Part shown: positions 1-9,960 of the stretch, in pieces | Position numbering within the stretch: the stretch's first letter is position 1 | How the letters are laid out: every line of letters begins with the position of its first letter | Assembly: GCA_900544795.1 (NCBI GenBank) | Contig: UQWM01000009.1 | Coordinates: forward strand, 1 to 64,000 | From: an uncultured Phascolarctobacterium sp. | Lineage (GTDB): Bacteria; Bacillota; Negativicutes; Acidaminococcales; Acidaminococcaceae | Direction of reading: 5' to 3' | DNA: 64,000 nucleotides | Position numbers and translations under genes: made by a program | Notes under the pieces: generated by a model | The model's database searches: none | What the model saw: the letters and a program-made list of their open reading frames with translations, nothing else | Told to the model about the DNA's origin: nothing

Positions 1-1037
<1,037 letters not shown>

Positions 1038-1200
1038 GTTTATTGAAAAGCCGAAATGGCTCTTTCGATTTGTTGTTAAGAAATTATTTTTTGACTTGGC
1101 AAACATTCCTCTTTCGAGAAACGCTCGCCCGCACATTCGTTTTTGGTTATTGTTCAGTTTTCAAGGTTCTGCGTGTCTGCCGTATTTCGGCGACTTGTAT

Positions 1201-1229
1201 ATAATAGCATTCTGCCATAAGTCTGTCAA
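1201..1229 (-). promoter_or_regulatory. rRNA operon promoter
   Basis: On the minus strand a consensus -35 TTGACA (1224-1229) and -10 TATTAT (1201-1206) are separated by exactly 17 bp, preceded by an A/T-rich stretch (about 1235-1260) that could act as an UP element. Transcription would start near 1194, giving a leader of about 155 nt (1038-1194). The leader carries CCTTGAAAACTGAACAA, a sequence common in Firmicutes rRNA leaders. No gene is seen between 1038 and 1408. Confidence 0.85.
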
Positions 1230-1408
1230 CACCTTTTTTGTAACATTTTTTATATTTTTCAATGATACGCCAGGCAGCGTTGGCAAAGCCTACCGCTTGT
1301 CTACAAGCCATTTAACGCTTCTTTTTCTTTTGAAAATCTCTGTTTTTTTCTCTGTCCACTAACCAAAAACCCTTCCTGCTTTTACCCAACGCAGTTCTAA
1401 AAGTAAAC

Positions 1409-1443
1409 AAAACCGGCTTTGCCTGTTGGGCAAAGCCGGTTTT
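1409..1443 (-). terminator. Intrinsic terminator of the flavoprotein operon
   Basis: Perfect 15-bp stem (1409-1423 with 1429-1443) and 5-nt loop, rich in G/C at the loop end and ending in TTTT on either strand. It sits 15 bp past the last stop of the minus-strand operon 4567-1459 and upstream of the rRNA promoter. Confidence 0.85.
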
Positions 1444-1458
1444 AAACCTTGAGCTTTT

Positions 1459-1836
1459 TTATTCCTGATGCGCTTCCATAGCCCGGCTGGCAACAATGTC
1501 TACACCTAAGCCCAGAATATTCTCTACGATTATCTGGCCTTCTGCAACCGGCGCAGCAACTTTGATCTGGCGCAAAGCTGCGGCACAGTCCAAAATGCGC
1601 TCTTTGGGCAGCGTGCTTTTGGATACTACCGGCAGCAGCGGTAACAATCCGCCCTCAACCTGCACGGTGCTGGTCAGCATCCGTTTAGGGGCAGTAACTT
1701 CATCGTGGGCATACTTGGGCCCGCGCGGGCAGATATTGCCGGTCACGCCGGTTACAGCTTCGTCTTCTATAATAACAGTCATCTCACAGCCCAAGGGGCA
1801 CATGATACAGTTCATCATCCTAGTTTCTACAACCAT
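1459..1836 (-). CDS. DUF1667 family protein
   Basis: A 125-residue protein with an N-terminal four-cysteine cluster (C10, C13, C17, C36; pattern MNCIMCPLGCEM then NICPRG) that looks able to bind an iron-sulfur cluster or zinc. DUF1667 proteins are regularly encoded after a GlpA-like dehydrogenase and an NAD(P)/FAD oxidoreductase, as here, and are thought to be a small electron-transfer or scaffold subunit; direct biochemical proof is not known to me. It is the last gene of a three-gene minus-strand operon, separated by 2 bp from the oxidoreductase, with a GGAGG-type ribosome site before the ATG, and is followed by a strong terminator. Confidence 0.88.
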   Translation of the reverse strand: MVVETRMMNCIMCPLGCEMTVIIEDEAVTGVTGNICPRGPKYAHDEVTAPKRMLTSTVQVEGGLLPLLPVVSKSTLPKERILDCAAALRQIKVAAPVAEGQIIVENILGLGVDIVASRAMEAHQE

Positions 1837-1838
1837 TT

Positions 1839-3104
1839 TTATGCCTCCTTGTTCAATGCCACAGTCAAAGTTTCACCGATCAGCGCTGTTTTTTCCGCCG
1901 GAATATCCACCGCGATCATTTCACTTGGTTTAGCAACAGGCAGCATTTTTGTCAAAATGACATTTTCGCCGCTTTTTACTTCTAATTTTACCTTGCGTTC
2001 AGGATTAGCCACGCGCATGAATAGGCGCGCTTTTTCACCCTCCTGCGGCAGCGACAGACGCTGCGGCACACAGGTACGAACACCGCCGGACGCAGTGACT
2101 TCGACCGTACGCAGCTTGCCAGACAACTGGCCCTGTGCATCTAAAGCTGCAAATTTGCCGGCGATCTCTGCTTCTTCCGAAACGAAATCTACCAGATCAT
2201 GCACGTGCACCACATTGCCTGCTGCATAAAAACCGGGCAGACTGGTACGACGACGCTGATCGACGATCGGTCCACTGGTCAGCGGGTGCATTTCCAGCTC
2301 CAGCCCACGTGACAATTCGTTTTCCGGAATCAGACCCACGGAAAGCAACAGGGTATCGCATTCGATATCGAATTCCGTACCGGGTATTGGCTGCATTTTT
2401 TCGTTGACCTTTGCCACCGTAACACCAGTGACACGGTCACGGCCGTGGATCTTAACAATAGTATGGGAAAGATGCAGCGGGATATTATAATCATCCAGAC
2501 ACTGTACTATATTACGGGTCAAACCGTTGGAAAACGGACAAATTTCCAAAACAGCCTGTACCTGGCAGCCTTCCAGACTCATGCGGCGCGCCATGATCAG
2601 GCCGATGTCGCCACTGCCCAAAATAACGATTTTACGCCCGGGCAGATAACCTTCCATATTGACCATCCTCTGCGCTGCACCAGCAGTAAAGACACCTGCA
2701 GGGCGCTCGCCCGGGATACGGATAGCGCCGCGGGTACGTTCACGGCAGCCCATAGTCAGGATGATGCTTTTGCCTTCTACCTTGATCAGGCCATGCTCGG
2801 GGCTGACTGCAATAACGGTTTTATTGGGCAAAACTTCCAATACCATAGTATCTACCAGAGTTTCGATCTCCGGCTTATCTTTTATCAGCTCAATGCATCG
2901 ATAAGCATAGCCGGGGCCAGTCAATTCTTCTTTAAAATGATGCAAGCCAAAGCCATTGTGGATACATTGCTGCAAGATACCGCCCAGCTCGCGGTCGCGT
3001 TCGATAACAAGGATACTTTGAGCGCCGTTCTCCCAAGCGCTGTATGCAGCCGAAAGTCCGGCAGGGCCGCCGCCGACAATGATTACGTCATATAAATTTT
3101 TCAT
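1839..3104 (-). CDS. NAD(P)/FAD-dependent oxidoreductase
   Basis: A 421-residue two-dinucleotide-binding-fold flavoprotein. The FAD-binding GGGPAG lies at residues 11-16, the following acidic strand end is at about 35-37, and a second nucleotide-binding motif (ILGSGDIG) sits near residue 160, where NAD(P)H would bind. C47 in the LQQCIHNGFG stretch is a family feature. It probably passes electrons between a pyridine nucleotide and the GlpA-like subunit encoded immediately upstream (2-bp gap). The same three genes occur together in glycerol or polyol loci of anaerobic Firmicutes, but no glycerol kinase or facilitator gene is visible here, so the substrate is open. Confidence 0.88.
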   Translation of the reverse strand: MKNLYDVIIVGGGPAGLSAAYSAWENGAQSILVIERDRELGGILQQCIHNGFGLHHFKEELTGPGYAYRCIELIKDKPEIETLVDTMVLEVLPNKTVIAVSPEHGLIKVEGKSIILTMGCRERTRGAIRIPGERPAGVFTAGAAQRMVNMEGYLPGRKIVILGSGDIGLIMARRMSLEGCQVQAVLEICPFSNGLTRNIVQCLDDYNIPLHLSHTIVKIHGRDRVTGVTVAKVNEKMQPIPGTEFDIECDTLLLSVGLIPENELSRGLELEMHPLTSGPIVDQRRRTSLPGFYAAGNVVHVHDLVDFVSEEAEIAGKFAALDAQGQLSGKLRTVEVTASGGVRTCVPQRLSLPQEGEKARLFMRVANPERKVKLEVKSGENVILTKMLPVAKPSEMIAVDIPAEKTALIGETLTVALNKEA

Positions 3105-3106
3105 GG

Positions 3107-4567
3107 TTATGCTTCCCCCTCACCTGTAGTAATTTTTTCATAAAACAAATGAGAATCAGCACGTTCTTTCAAAACTTCCGGTACGGGTATGCCCAGCTCG
3201 CGAGCCAGAATCTGGGTAACGCGTGGGCCGCAGAAACCGCCCTGACAACGCCCCATGCCAGCTCTGGTACGGCGTTTGACGCCATCCACTGTTTTAGCAC
3301 CACAAGGAGCTTTAATGGCAGCAATAATCTCCGCTTCAGTAACAGTCTCGCAGCGGCAAACGATGCGGCCATATAATTTATTTTCTTGAATAAGCTTAGC
3401 TTGTTCTTCGTGTGTAAGTCTGTGGAACAATGGATTGTGGGGCAGGGCAGCTTTAAAGTCTGTTTTTTTTGCCGCCGGATGATAGGCCAGTACGGCTTCG
3501 GCGATCATTTCTGCCACCGCCGGTGCGGCGGTCAATCCAGGAGACTGCATCCCGGCAGCATTAAACAGCCCTGCTACGGGAGCTGCGCCAATAACAAAGT
3601 CGCCGCTGCCGGAAACTGCACGCAGACCGGCAAATTCTGTGATCGAAGCACCCATCGGCAGATTAGGTATCAGTTTACGGGCCGAATTCATGATCTCATC
3701 CATGCCACCTAAAGTAACAGCCGTGTCTTCTTTATTATCCATATCCTGAGCATTAGGGCCGATAAATGTATTACCATGAGTAGTAGTGCAAATCAAGATA
3801 CCTTTAGATGTTTTATTGGGAGTTGGGAAAACAACCCCCTGTACCAAGCCATCGGCAGCAGTTTTATCAAACAAAATGTATTCGCCGCGGCGGGGATGGA
3901 TAGTGAAGCTTTCATCACCTGCTAAACGTGCGATACTATCAGCATAAACGCCTGCGGCATTGATTACGCAGCCAGCTTTGATTGCACCCTGCGAAGTTTC
4001 CACAACCGTGATCTTACCGTTTTCTTTGATAAAACCAGTCACCCGGCAGTCAGTAATGACCTCGGCGCCATTTTGCACAGCGCACTGGGCAAAAGCAACC
4101 GCCATGGCGAAGGGCCAGCAAACACCGGCAGAAGGTGCCCATAAAGCGCCGATACTACTGGTCAGGTTTTTTTCTTTAGCTAGAACTTCATCTTTATTTA
4201 AAATCCGCAGGCCTTCCACGCCGTTTTTCTGACCGCGCTCCAAAAGCTCCTGCAGTGTCTGCATTTCTTCTTCGCTGGTAGCAGCAACAAGCGACCCGGT
4301 CCATTCTATATCCAGGCCCAAGTCCTGCTGTAGCTCATGATATAATTTGTTGCCACGCACATTAGTAACAGCTTTCAAACTTCCTGTCGGAGCGTCAAAG
4401 CCAGCGTGCAAAATCGCACTGTTAGCTTTGGTAGTACCTGCCGCAAGATCAGGCTCTTTTTCAACAAGTACGCACTTTAAATTATACTTCGACAATTCCC
4501 GCAAAATTGCAGTACCGACTATACCACCGCCGATGACAACAACATCTGCTGTTTTGAAAAATTCCAT
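3107..4567 (-). CDS. GlpA-like FAD-dependent dehydrogenase with BFD [2Fe-2S] domain
   Basis: A 486-residue protein. Residues 1-370 form a DAO/GlpA-type FAD domain (GGGIVG at 13-18, and a TTKANSAILHAGFD stretch as in anaerobic glycerol-3-phosphate dehydrogenase). The C-terminus is a bacterioferritin-associated-ferredoxin-type [2Fe-2S] domain with cysteines at 404, 406, 441 and 446 (CRC ... CQGGFC). It likely oxidises glycerol-3-phosphate or a related 2-hydroxy acid, handing electrons to the two downstream partners. First gene of its operon; ribosome site AGGATGTG precedes the ATG. The sequence cannot separate true glycerol-3-phosphate dehydrogenase from an L-2-hydroxyacid dehydrogenase. Confidence 0.87.
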   Translation of the reverse strand: MEFFKTADVVVIGGGIVGTAILRELSKYNLKCVLVEKEPDLAAGTTKANSAILHAGFDAPTGSLKAVTNVRGNKLYHELQQDLGLDIEWTGSLVAATSEEEMQTLQELLERGQKNGVEGLRILNKDEVLAKEKNLTSSIGALWAPSAGVCWPFAMAVAFAQCAVQNGAEVITDCRVTGFIKENGKITVVETSQGAIKAGCVINAAGVYADSIARLAGDESFTIHPRRGEYILFDKTAADGLVQGVVFPTPNKTSKGILICTTTHGNTFIGPNAQDMDNKEDTAVTLGGMDEIMNSARKLIPNLPMGASITEFAGLRAVSGSGDFVIGAAPVAGLFNAAGMQSPGLTAAPAVAEMIAEAVLAYHPAAKKTDFKAALPHNPLFHRLTHEEQAKLIQENKLYGRIVCRCETVTEAEIIAAIKAPCGAKTVDGVKRRTRAGMGRCQGGFCGPRVTQILARELGIPVPEVLKERADSHLFYEKITTGEGEA

Positions 4568-4718
4568 CGTTTCACATCCTAAACAAAAATTCTAAATTAT
4601 ACTTAGTAATTTTATCACATTCTTTACAAAAAAAGAACTTACTTTATACTTTTCCCGCAGAATTTTTTCGAATTTTGTCACAGCAGGGACTTTTTGCGTC
4701 CCCTTTGTGGCAGTAATA

Positions 4719-4746
4719 AACCCTGCCAAAGTTCCGACAGGGCTTG
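4719..4746 (-). terminator. Probable terminator downstream of the PAP2 gene
   Basis: On the minus strand an imperfect stem (core CCCTG/CAGGG, 4721-4725 with 4738-4742, one further mismatch) is followed by TTTATTA. It begins directly after the PAP2 stop. The rest of 4568-4748 holds a second small hairpin (GGGAC/GTCCC, 4686-4701) and the upstream region of the GlpA-like gene. Confidence 0.55.
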
Positions 4747-4748
4747 TT

Positions 4749-5450
4749 TCAATTATTTATTTTACCACCGGGCACTATTCCATCCAGCCAATCCACACAT
4801 TTATCAGCTAAGGGTGTCAGCAACACCCAGCTTAAGCCTACTAAAGCTATACTCAAAGACCCTACGACGATATCTGTCAGCCAATGCGCTCCTGCCATGA
4901 TCCGAGGCAGCATAAAGGCCACTAAAATAACGATGCTGACAGCGAACGCCTTTTTGCCGAAATACCTGAACATAAAACCGGCAAAGATCATCAGCATCAG
5001 TCCATGATCACCAGGAAAGCTGTCGCCGGAATAATCCTTAGGGCTAAAAGGGACCATGCTGCTGACCCGGTTCACGTCCTCAAAAAAGCCCGTCGGGCTG
5101 CAGCGTTTGACCGGAATCAAATGCCCAAGCTGATTTAAAATAACGGCTACCAGCAGCATCGTCACGCCCAGCAGCCACATTCTGCGTTTACCAACTCTGT
5201 CCTGCTTAGCATAGTAGTAACCATACAAAGACAGCATAGCCAAGAGTGAGATCAGGTCAAAATGCCTGATATTAGTGAGCCCCACCAAATACAGGAAATT
5301 ACTGCCAGCTACCAGCTGTTCATTGAAGTAATAAAAGATGCTTTTATCTATTGGAAACCAAAAACCATGATTCGCCGGTAAATACCAGCTAAAAAAGATC
5401 GTCAAGCCTAAAATATTTAAAAGTATGATTTTACCAAAATTCTTACTCAC
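4749..5450 (-). CDS. Phosphatase PAP2 family membrane protein
   Basis: A 233-residue multi-pass membrane protein starting with GTG behind AAAAGGAGC. PAP2/acid-phosphatase signatures are present in weakened form: a basic KRCSPTG segment in the C1 position, a PGDH motif (FPGDHGL) in place of PSGH, and C3-like RIMAGAHWLTDIVVG with the catalytic-type His and Asp. Family members remove phosphate from lipid phosphates such as undecaprenyl pyrophosphate or phosphatidic acid, or transfer phosphoethanolamine-type groups on the outer face of the inner membrane. It follows the NagZ-like gene by 12 bp, so an envelope or cell-wall recycling role is a fair inference. Confidence 0.85.
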   Translation of the reverse strand: MSKNFGKIILLNILGLTIFFSWYLPANHGFWFPIDKSIFYYFNEQLVAGSNFLYLVGLTNIRHFDLISLLAMLSLYGYYYAKQDRVGKRRMWLLGVTMLLVAVILNQLGHLIPVKRCSPTGFFEDVNRVSSMVPFSPKDYSGDSFPGDHGLMLMIFAGFMFRYFGKKAFAVSIVILVAFMLPRIMAGAHWLTDIVVGSLSIALVGLSWVLLTPLADKCVDWLDGIVPGGKINN

Positions 5451-5462
5451 TTACTGCTCCTT

Positions 5463-6647
5463 TTACTGTGCCTCTTTCTGCAAAGACTGCAGCAGCTCCT
5501 GCTGCTGGCCCGCATTTAATAATTTTATCATTTTATTTTCTACTATCTTGACTGCTGCCGCATCGATATCAGCGGCGGCCAGTTTATTTGTTTGAACTGC
5601 TTCCAGAACGCCCTGATAGACCTGCTTTTGATGCTCGTAATTATGGCAAACCAATAAGATATCGACGCCGGCATTGACTGCGGCCACGCCCATCTCACTG
5701 AAATCATACATACTGGTCAATGCACCCATTTCCATATCGTCGGTGATCACCAGTCCCTGGAAGCCTAATTCCTGACGCAACAACTTTTTGATAACCTGCG
5801 GCGAAACACTGGCCGGCAACTCGTCCAGACTGGTATAGATCAGATGCCCAATCATAACCATAAAATCCTGATTATTAAATTTACCGATGATGTTTTTAAA
5901 AGGCACCGCATCTTCTTGCAGCAATGTCTCTTTAGACGCCGTGATCCGGTATTGCTCCGTATGCGGATCTACTTCGCTTCTGCCGATGCCAGGAAAATGC
6001 TTCAGGCTGTAAATAATGCCCGACTTATCGTAGCCGCGGCAGGCAGCTTCAGTAAATTTGCTTACTGTCGCTACATCGTTACCATAAGAACGACTGGCAG
6101 GAATGCCTATATCCAAAACCGGCGCAAAATTAACGTTGAAGCCGATGCTTTCGATTTCCTTCGCCGTCTGATAAGCCCAGCGCTCCGCATCTTCCGGTGT
6201 TCCCTGCGAGGCTATTCGGGCTGCAGCCGGCGCTACCGTCAGGTCCTGCTCCATTCTCGCTACCATTCCGCCTTCCTGATCTACGCACAGATAAAGCGGC
6301 AGCTTATTATATTCCTTGTTCAAACGCTGCAAATTAGCATTGAGCCCTGTCACCTGATATTTATTGTTCATATTGCGGTCGAACAGGATCACTCCGCCCA
6401 CATGGTAATCTCTCAACATGGCTACCGCACCGGTGTCGATGTCCGGTCCATCAATACCAATCAGAAGCATTTGCCCAATCTTTTCTTCCAGGCTCATCTC
6501 CGCAACCATTTTTACAGCTGCGTCATGTAAAGTCGGTTTCTTGACTTCCTGTTTAGGTTCAGCGCTGTGACCACATCCAGACAACAAAAAAACTGCGAAA
6601 AAAACTATAACAGCCAGCCCTCTGCTGGCAGAGAATAAATTTTTCAT
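5463..6647 (-). CDS. Glycoside hydrolase family 3 lipoprotein, beta-N-acetylhexosaminidase (NagZ-like)
   Basis: A 394-residue GH3 enzyme with an N-terminal lipoprotein signal (lipobox LLSGC, lipidated C25). The NagZ hallmark KHFPGIGRSEVDPH (216-229) supplies the Asp-His general acid/base dyad, and ITDDMEMGA (about 301-309) holds the catalytic aspartate nucleophile. It would cleave N-acetylglucosamine from muropeptides at the cell surface, as lipoprotein NagZ of Bacillus does, rather than in the cytoplasm as in E. coli. It probably forms an operon with the downstream PAP2 gene. No separate C-terminal domain of the long Bacillus type is present. Confidence 0.9.
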   Translation of the reverse strand: MKNLFSASRGLAVIVFFAVFLLSGCGHSAEPKQEVKKPTLHDAAVKMVAEMSLEEKIGQMLLIGIDGPDIDTGAVAMLRDYHVGGVILFDRNMNNKYQVTGLNANLQRLNKEYNKLPLYLCVDQEGGMVARMEQDLTVAPAAARIASQGTPEDAERWAYQTAKEIESIGFNVNFAPVLDIGIPASRSYGNDVATVSKFTEAACRGYDKSGIIYSLKHFPGIGRSEVDPHTEQYRITASKETLLQEDAVPFKNIIGKFNNQDFMVMIGHLIYTSLDELPASVSPQVIKKLLRQELGFQGLVITDDMEMGALTSMYDFSEMGVAAVNAGVDILLVCHNYEHQKQVYQGVLEAVQTNKLAAADIDAAAVKIVENKMIKLLNAGQQQELLQSLQKEAQ

Positions 6648-6683
6648 AAGGACCTCGCTCTTATAAAATTTAACTATATGTAT

Positions 6684-6713
6684 ATTCTAACATACTCTCT
6701 TTAACTTTTACAA
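6684..6713 (-). promoter_or_regulatory. Predicted promoter of the NagZ-like gene
   Basis: On the minus strand TTGTAA (6708-6713) and TAGAAT (6684-6689) are spaced 18 bp, about 40 bp before the ATG of the NagZ-like gene, in a very A/T-rich divergent intergenic region. Confidence 0.5.
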
Positions 6714-6742
6714 ATAGTTTGCAGAAATTAACTTACAGAAAA

Positions 6743-6771
6743 TTGACAGCCACATTTGATTAAATTAGAAT
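6743..6771 (+). promoter_or_regulatory. Predicted promoter of the secreted unknown protein gene
   Basis: A consensus TTGACA (6743-6748) and TAGAAT (6766-6771) with a 17-bp spacer lie about 30 bp before the chosen ATG at 6801. Confidence 0.7.
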
Positions 6772-6800
6772 AAAATCAAAAAGAAAAGTGGGTGATGACC

Positions 6801-7334
6801 ATGAAACGTAGTTTGCTTTTAACTATCGCTGCTATTTTTTGTTTGACAGTCTTTGCTGCCGGAGCCTTCGCAGCCGAAAAAACCACTGTCTCTGACGGGC
6901 TTTTGACCCAGCAGCAGGTAGACGAGCGCCTGCAGGATACCGAAAATGCAGCCGCCTATGTCAAAATAGACGAAGATGCCTATAAGGTTTATCCTGCCTT
7001 TAAGGATAAAAAAGCTGTCCGCAAAGAACTGCTGAAAAATCTGCCGACAAATAAAGTGCTTTACTTTTTTACGACCAGTACAGCAACCTTTGACCTGGCT
7101 TTTGACGTAATCAAAGACCTAGAAAAATCCGGCCGCCTTTACGACAACAGCCGCTATATGGGCGGCAGAGACGATACTGACGCCGGTGCGGAAAATACCT
7201 CTGACAGTATCCATAAATTCTGGTTTATGAAAATACCCCGCGGCAGTGCCGTTTACGACGATGGTGTCAATGTGGGCATCGGTATTGGTATCGGCCGGCG
7301 CCATCGCGGTGGTGGTATCGGTATCGGCTGGTAA
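6801..7334 (+). CDS. Secreted protein of unknown function with glycine/isoleucine-rich tail
   Basis: I do not recognise this family. The protein has about 177 residues with a clear Sec signal peptide (MKRSLLLTIAAIFCLTVF then AAGAFAAEK, cleavage probably after AFA), a charged middle part, and an odd C-terminus in which VGIGIGIG, a short basic RRHRGGG patch and IGIGW follow each other. GTG (6792) and ATG (6795) starts are in frame upstream, but ATG 6801 is best spaced from GTGGGTG and gives the typical signal peptide. It is a single-gene transcript between its own promoter and a bidirectional terminator. The Gly-Ile tail could be a short beta or self-association segment; that is a guess. Confidence 0.75.
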   Translation: MKRSLLLTIAAIFCLTVFAAGAFAAEKTTVSDGLLTQQQVDERLQDTENAAAYVKIDEDAYKVYPAFKDKKAVRKELLKNLPTNKVLYFFTTSTATFDLAFDVIKDLEKSGRLYDNSRYMGGRDDTDAGAENTSDSIHKFWFMKIPRGSAVYDDGVNVGIGIGIGRRHRGGGIGIGW

Positions 7335-7354
7335 AATTTAAACTTTGATAAGCA

Positions 7355-7382
7355 AAAAGGCCCTGCAGATGCAGGGCCTTTT
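7355..7382. terminator. Bidirectional terminator between convergent genes
   Basis: Perfect 12-bp stem (AAAAGGCCCTGC / GCAGGGCCTTTT) with an AGAT loop. It lies between the stop of the secreted protein gene (+) and the stop of gyrA (-) and has T runs for both directions. Confidence 0.9.
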
Positions 7383-7390
7383 AATTTACT

Positions 7391-9937
7391 TTATTCTTCG
7401 GTTGTAACAACTTCCTCAGCAGTCACTTCTTCGCTTACTACCGTCTCTGCATCGGTTTCTATTGCAGCATCATCACTGCCATCAGACTCACCGCAGTCAG
7501 TATTATCCTGCTGAACCGCAGCCAGTGAAACCACCTTATCATCATCGTTCAACGTCATCAGCTTCACGCCTTGCGCATTGCGCCCAAATTGGGAAATGCC
7601 TTCCACGTCGATACGGATAATGATGCCGGCAGCAGTGATCATCATGATCTCCTGCTCGGGATTGATGACCTTCATCCCTACCACGATACCTGTTTTATCA
7701 TTAACCTTGATATTGATAACGCCTTTGCCGCCGCGGATCTGTTTGCGGTACTCGCCGACAGCCGTACGTTTACCAAGGCCTTGTTCTGTTGCTGTCAAAA
7801 CTTCATCGGTTTCATTCTTCACACTGTCCATGGCAATGACCACATCGCCATAGTTGAGCTGGATACCGCGTACACCGTGGGCAGTACGGCCCATGGGGCG
7901 CACATCCTGCTCATCAAAGCGGATAGCGATACCGTTTCTGGTAGCCAGAATGATCTCTGTATTACCATCAGTCAATTCTACACCGATAAGCTGTTCGTTA
8001 TCGTCCAGATTGATGGCGATCAGGCCTACCTTGCGGGCGCTGTCGAAATCTTCCAGATTGGTCTTTTTGACCGTGCCTTTATCGGTAGCCATAAACATAT
8101 ACTGCTCGGCTTTAAATTCCTTGACCGGAATAACGGCAGTGATCTTCTCACCCTGCTCGATAGGCAGCAGATTGATGATCGCCGTTCCTTTAGCAGTACG
8201 TCCTGCTTCCGGAATTTCATAGCCTTTTTGACGATAAACACGGCCCTTATTGGTAAAGAAAAGGATATTATGGTGAGTAGTCGATAAGAACAAATGCTCA
8301 GCACAATCGTCATTCTTCTTGCCGCTGCCGCCGGTTTTGCCGACTCCGCCACGCTTCTGATTGCGGAAATTGTCGAGAGTCTGACGTTTGATATAACCTT
8401 GATGGCTGATGGTGATAACGATGTCTTCTTCAGCGATCAGATCTTCGATATCCATGCTGGAGGTATCAAGGGACAATACCGTACGGCGTGCGTCGCCGAA
8501 TTTCTTTTTCATTTCCAGCAGGTCTTCCTTGATGATATTAAGGACTTTTTGCTCGTCAGCCAAAACGCTCTCCAACCAGTCAATTGTTTCCATAACGTCG
8601 ATGTATTCGTCGTCGATTTTTTTGCGTTCCAAGCCAGTAAGGCGCTGCAGACGCATATCTAAAATCGCCTGTGCCTGGCGCAGGCTTAAAGTGAATTTTT
8701 CCACCAACGCCGCTTTCGCAATATCGGCTGTAGCACTGCTGCGAATAGTGCTGATAACTGCATCAAGATTATCCAGCGCGATTTTTAAGCCTTCTAAAAT
8801 GTGCGCACGGTCTTTGGCTTTACCCAGTTCATAACGGGTACGGCGGGTAATAACTTCTTTTTGATGTTCTAAGTAATAGACTAGGATCTGCTTCAGATTC
8901 AATACACGGGGATGGCCGTCGACCAGTGCCAGCATAATGATACCAAAGGAATCCTGCAATTTAGTATGTTTATATAATTGATTTAAGATGACATCAGGCA
9001 CGACATCGTTTCTCAGTTCGATAACGACACGCATACCACGACGGTCAGACTCGTCACGCAGATCGGTTATGCCTTCGATCACGCCGTCTTTGACCAACTG
9101 GGCAATAGCTTCGATCAAACGGGCTTTGTTGACCTGATAGGGAAGTTCGGTAACAACGATGCGGTGCTTGCCTTTTTGCATCGGTTCGATCTCGGCCTGA
9201 GCACGGATCTTAACGACGCCGCGTCCGGTAGTATAAGCACTTCGAATACCGTCAGTGCCTAAAATAGTGGCGCCGGTCGGGAAGTCCGGTCCCTTGATCA
9301 CTGCCATCAGCTCAGGTAACTCTACTTCTTGATTGTCAATCAGCATTACCAGGCCGTCAACTACCTCGCTCAAATTATGAGGCGGGATATTGGTCGCCAT
9401 ACCTACTGCGATACCGGAGCTGCCGTTGATCAGCAACGCGGGAACCTTAGCCGGCAAGACGCTGGGCTCTTTCAAAGATTCATCATAGTTCGGTACAAAA
9501 TCAACAGTTTCTTTTTCAATATCTTCCAGCATTACCTCTGCAACCTTCGCCATACGAACTTCCGTATAACGCATAGCTGCCGCTGAATCGCCGTCGACGC
9601 TACCGAAGTTGCCGTGACCATCTACCATCAGATAGCGAGTCGAAAAATTCTGCGCCAAACGTACGATGGCGTCATAAACAGAAGTATCACCGTGAGGATG
9701 ATATTTACCAAGAACTTCACCGACGATACGGGCAGATTTTTTATATGGCTTGTTAGAAGCCATACCGGCTTCCTGCATCGCATATAAAATTCTGCGGTGA
9801 ACCGGTTTCAAACCGTCACGTACGTCAGGCAAAGCACGCTGCACGATAACACTCATCGCGTAATCGATGTAGGATTTCTGCATTTCTTCCTCAATGTAAA
9901 CCGGTAAGACTTTACCAGCACCTGTCTCTAAATCCAC
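7391..9937 (-). CDS. gyrA: DNA gyrase subunit A
   Basis: An 848-residue GyrA, cleavage/religation subunit of the A2B2 gyrase. The winged-helix domain has the catalytic tyrosine at Y124 (AAMRYTEVR) and the quinolone-determining segment HPHGDTSVYD, where T85 takes the place of E. coli S83 and D89 corresponds to D87. The C-terminal beta-pinwheel shows a GyrA-box-like NQKRGGVGK and a later RGGKG, followed by an acidic tail. It ends the long minus-strand replication block: unlike Bacillus, gyrA does not follow gyrB directly but is separated by an unknown gene, thiN and a TauE-type transporter. Confidence 0.98.
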   Translation of the reverse strand: MDLETGAGKVLPVYIEEEMQKSYIDYAMSVIVQRALPDVRDGLKPVHRRILYAMQEAGMASNKPYKKSARIVGEVLGKYHPHGDTSVYDAIVRLAQNFSTRYLMVDGHGNFGSVDGDSAAAMRYTEVRMAKVAEVMLEDIEKETVDFVPNYDESLKEPSVLPAKVPALLINGSSGIAVGMATNIPPHNLSEVVDGLVMLIDNQEVELPELMAVIKGPDFPTGATILGTDGIRSAYTTGRGVVKIRAQAEIEPMQKGKHRIVVTELPYQVNKARLIEAIAQLVKDGVIEGITDLRDESDRRGMRVVIELRNDVVPDVILNQLYKHTKLQDSFGIIMLALVDGHPRVLNLKQILVYYLEHQKEVITRRTRYELGKAKDRAHILEGLKIALDNLDAVISTIRSSATADIAKAALVEKFTLSLRQAQAILDMRLQRLTGLERKKIDDEYIDVMETIDWLESVLADEQKVLNIIKEDLLEMKKKFGDARRTVLSLDTSSMDIEDLIAEEDIVITISHQGYIKRQTLDNFRNQKRGGVGKTGGSGKKNDDCAEHLFLSTTHHNILFFTNKGRVYRQKGYEIPEAGRTAKGTAIINLLPIEQGEKITAVIPVKEFKAEQYMFMATDKGTVKKTNLEDFDSARKVGLIAINLDDNEQLIGVELTDGNTEIILATRNGIAIRFDEQDVRPMGRTAHGVRGIQLNYGDVVIAMDSVKNETDEVLTATEQGLGKRTAVGEYRKQIRGGKGVINIKVNDKTGIVVGMKVINPEQEIMMITAAGIIIRIDVEGISQFGRNAQGVKLMTLNDDDKVVSLAAVQQDNTDCGESDGSDDAAIETDAETVVSEEVTAEEVVTTEE

Positions 9938-9960
9938 AATATCACCTCAACATCTCATAA

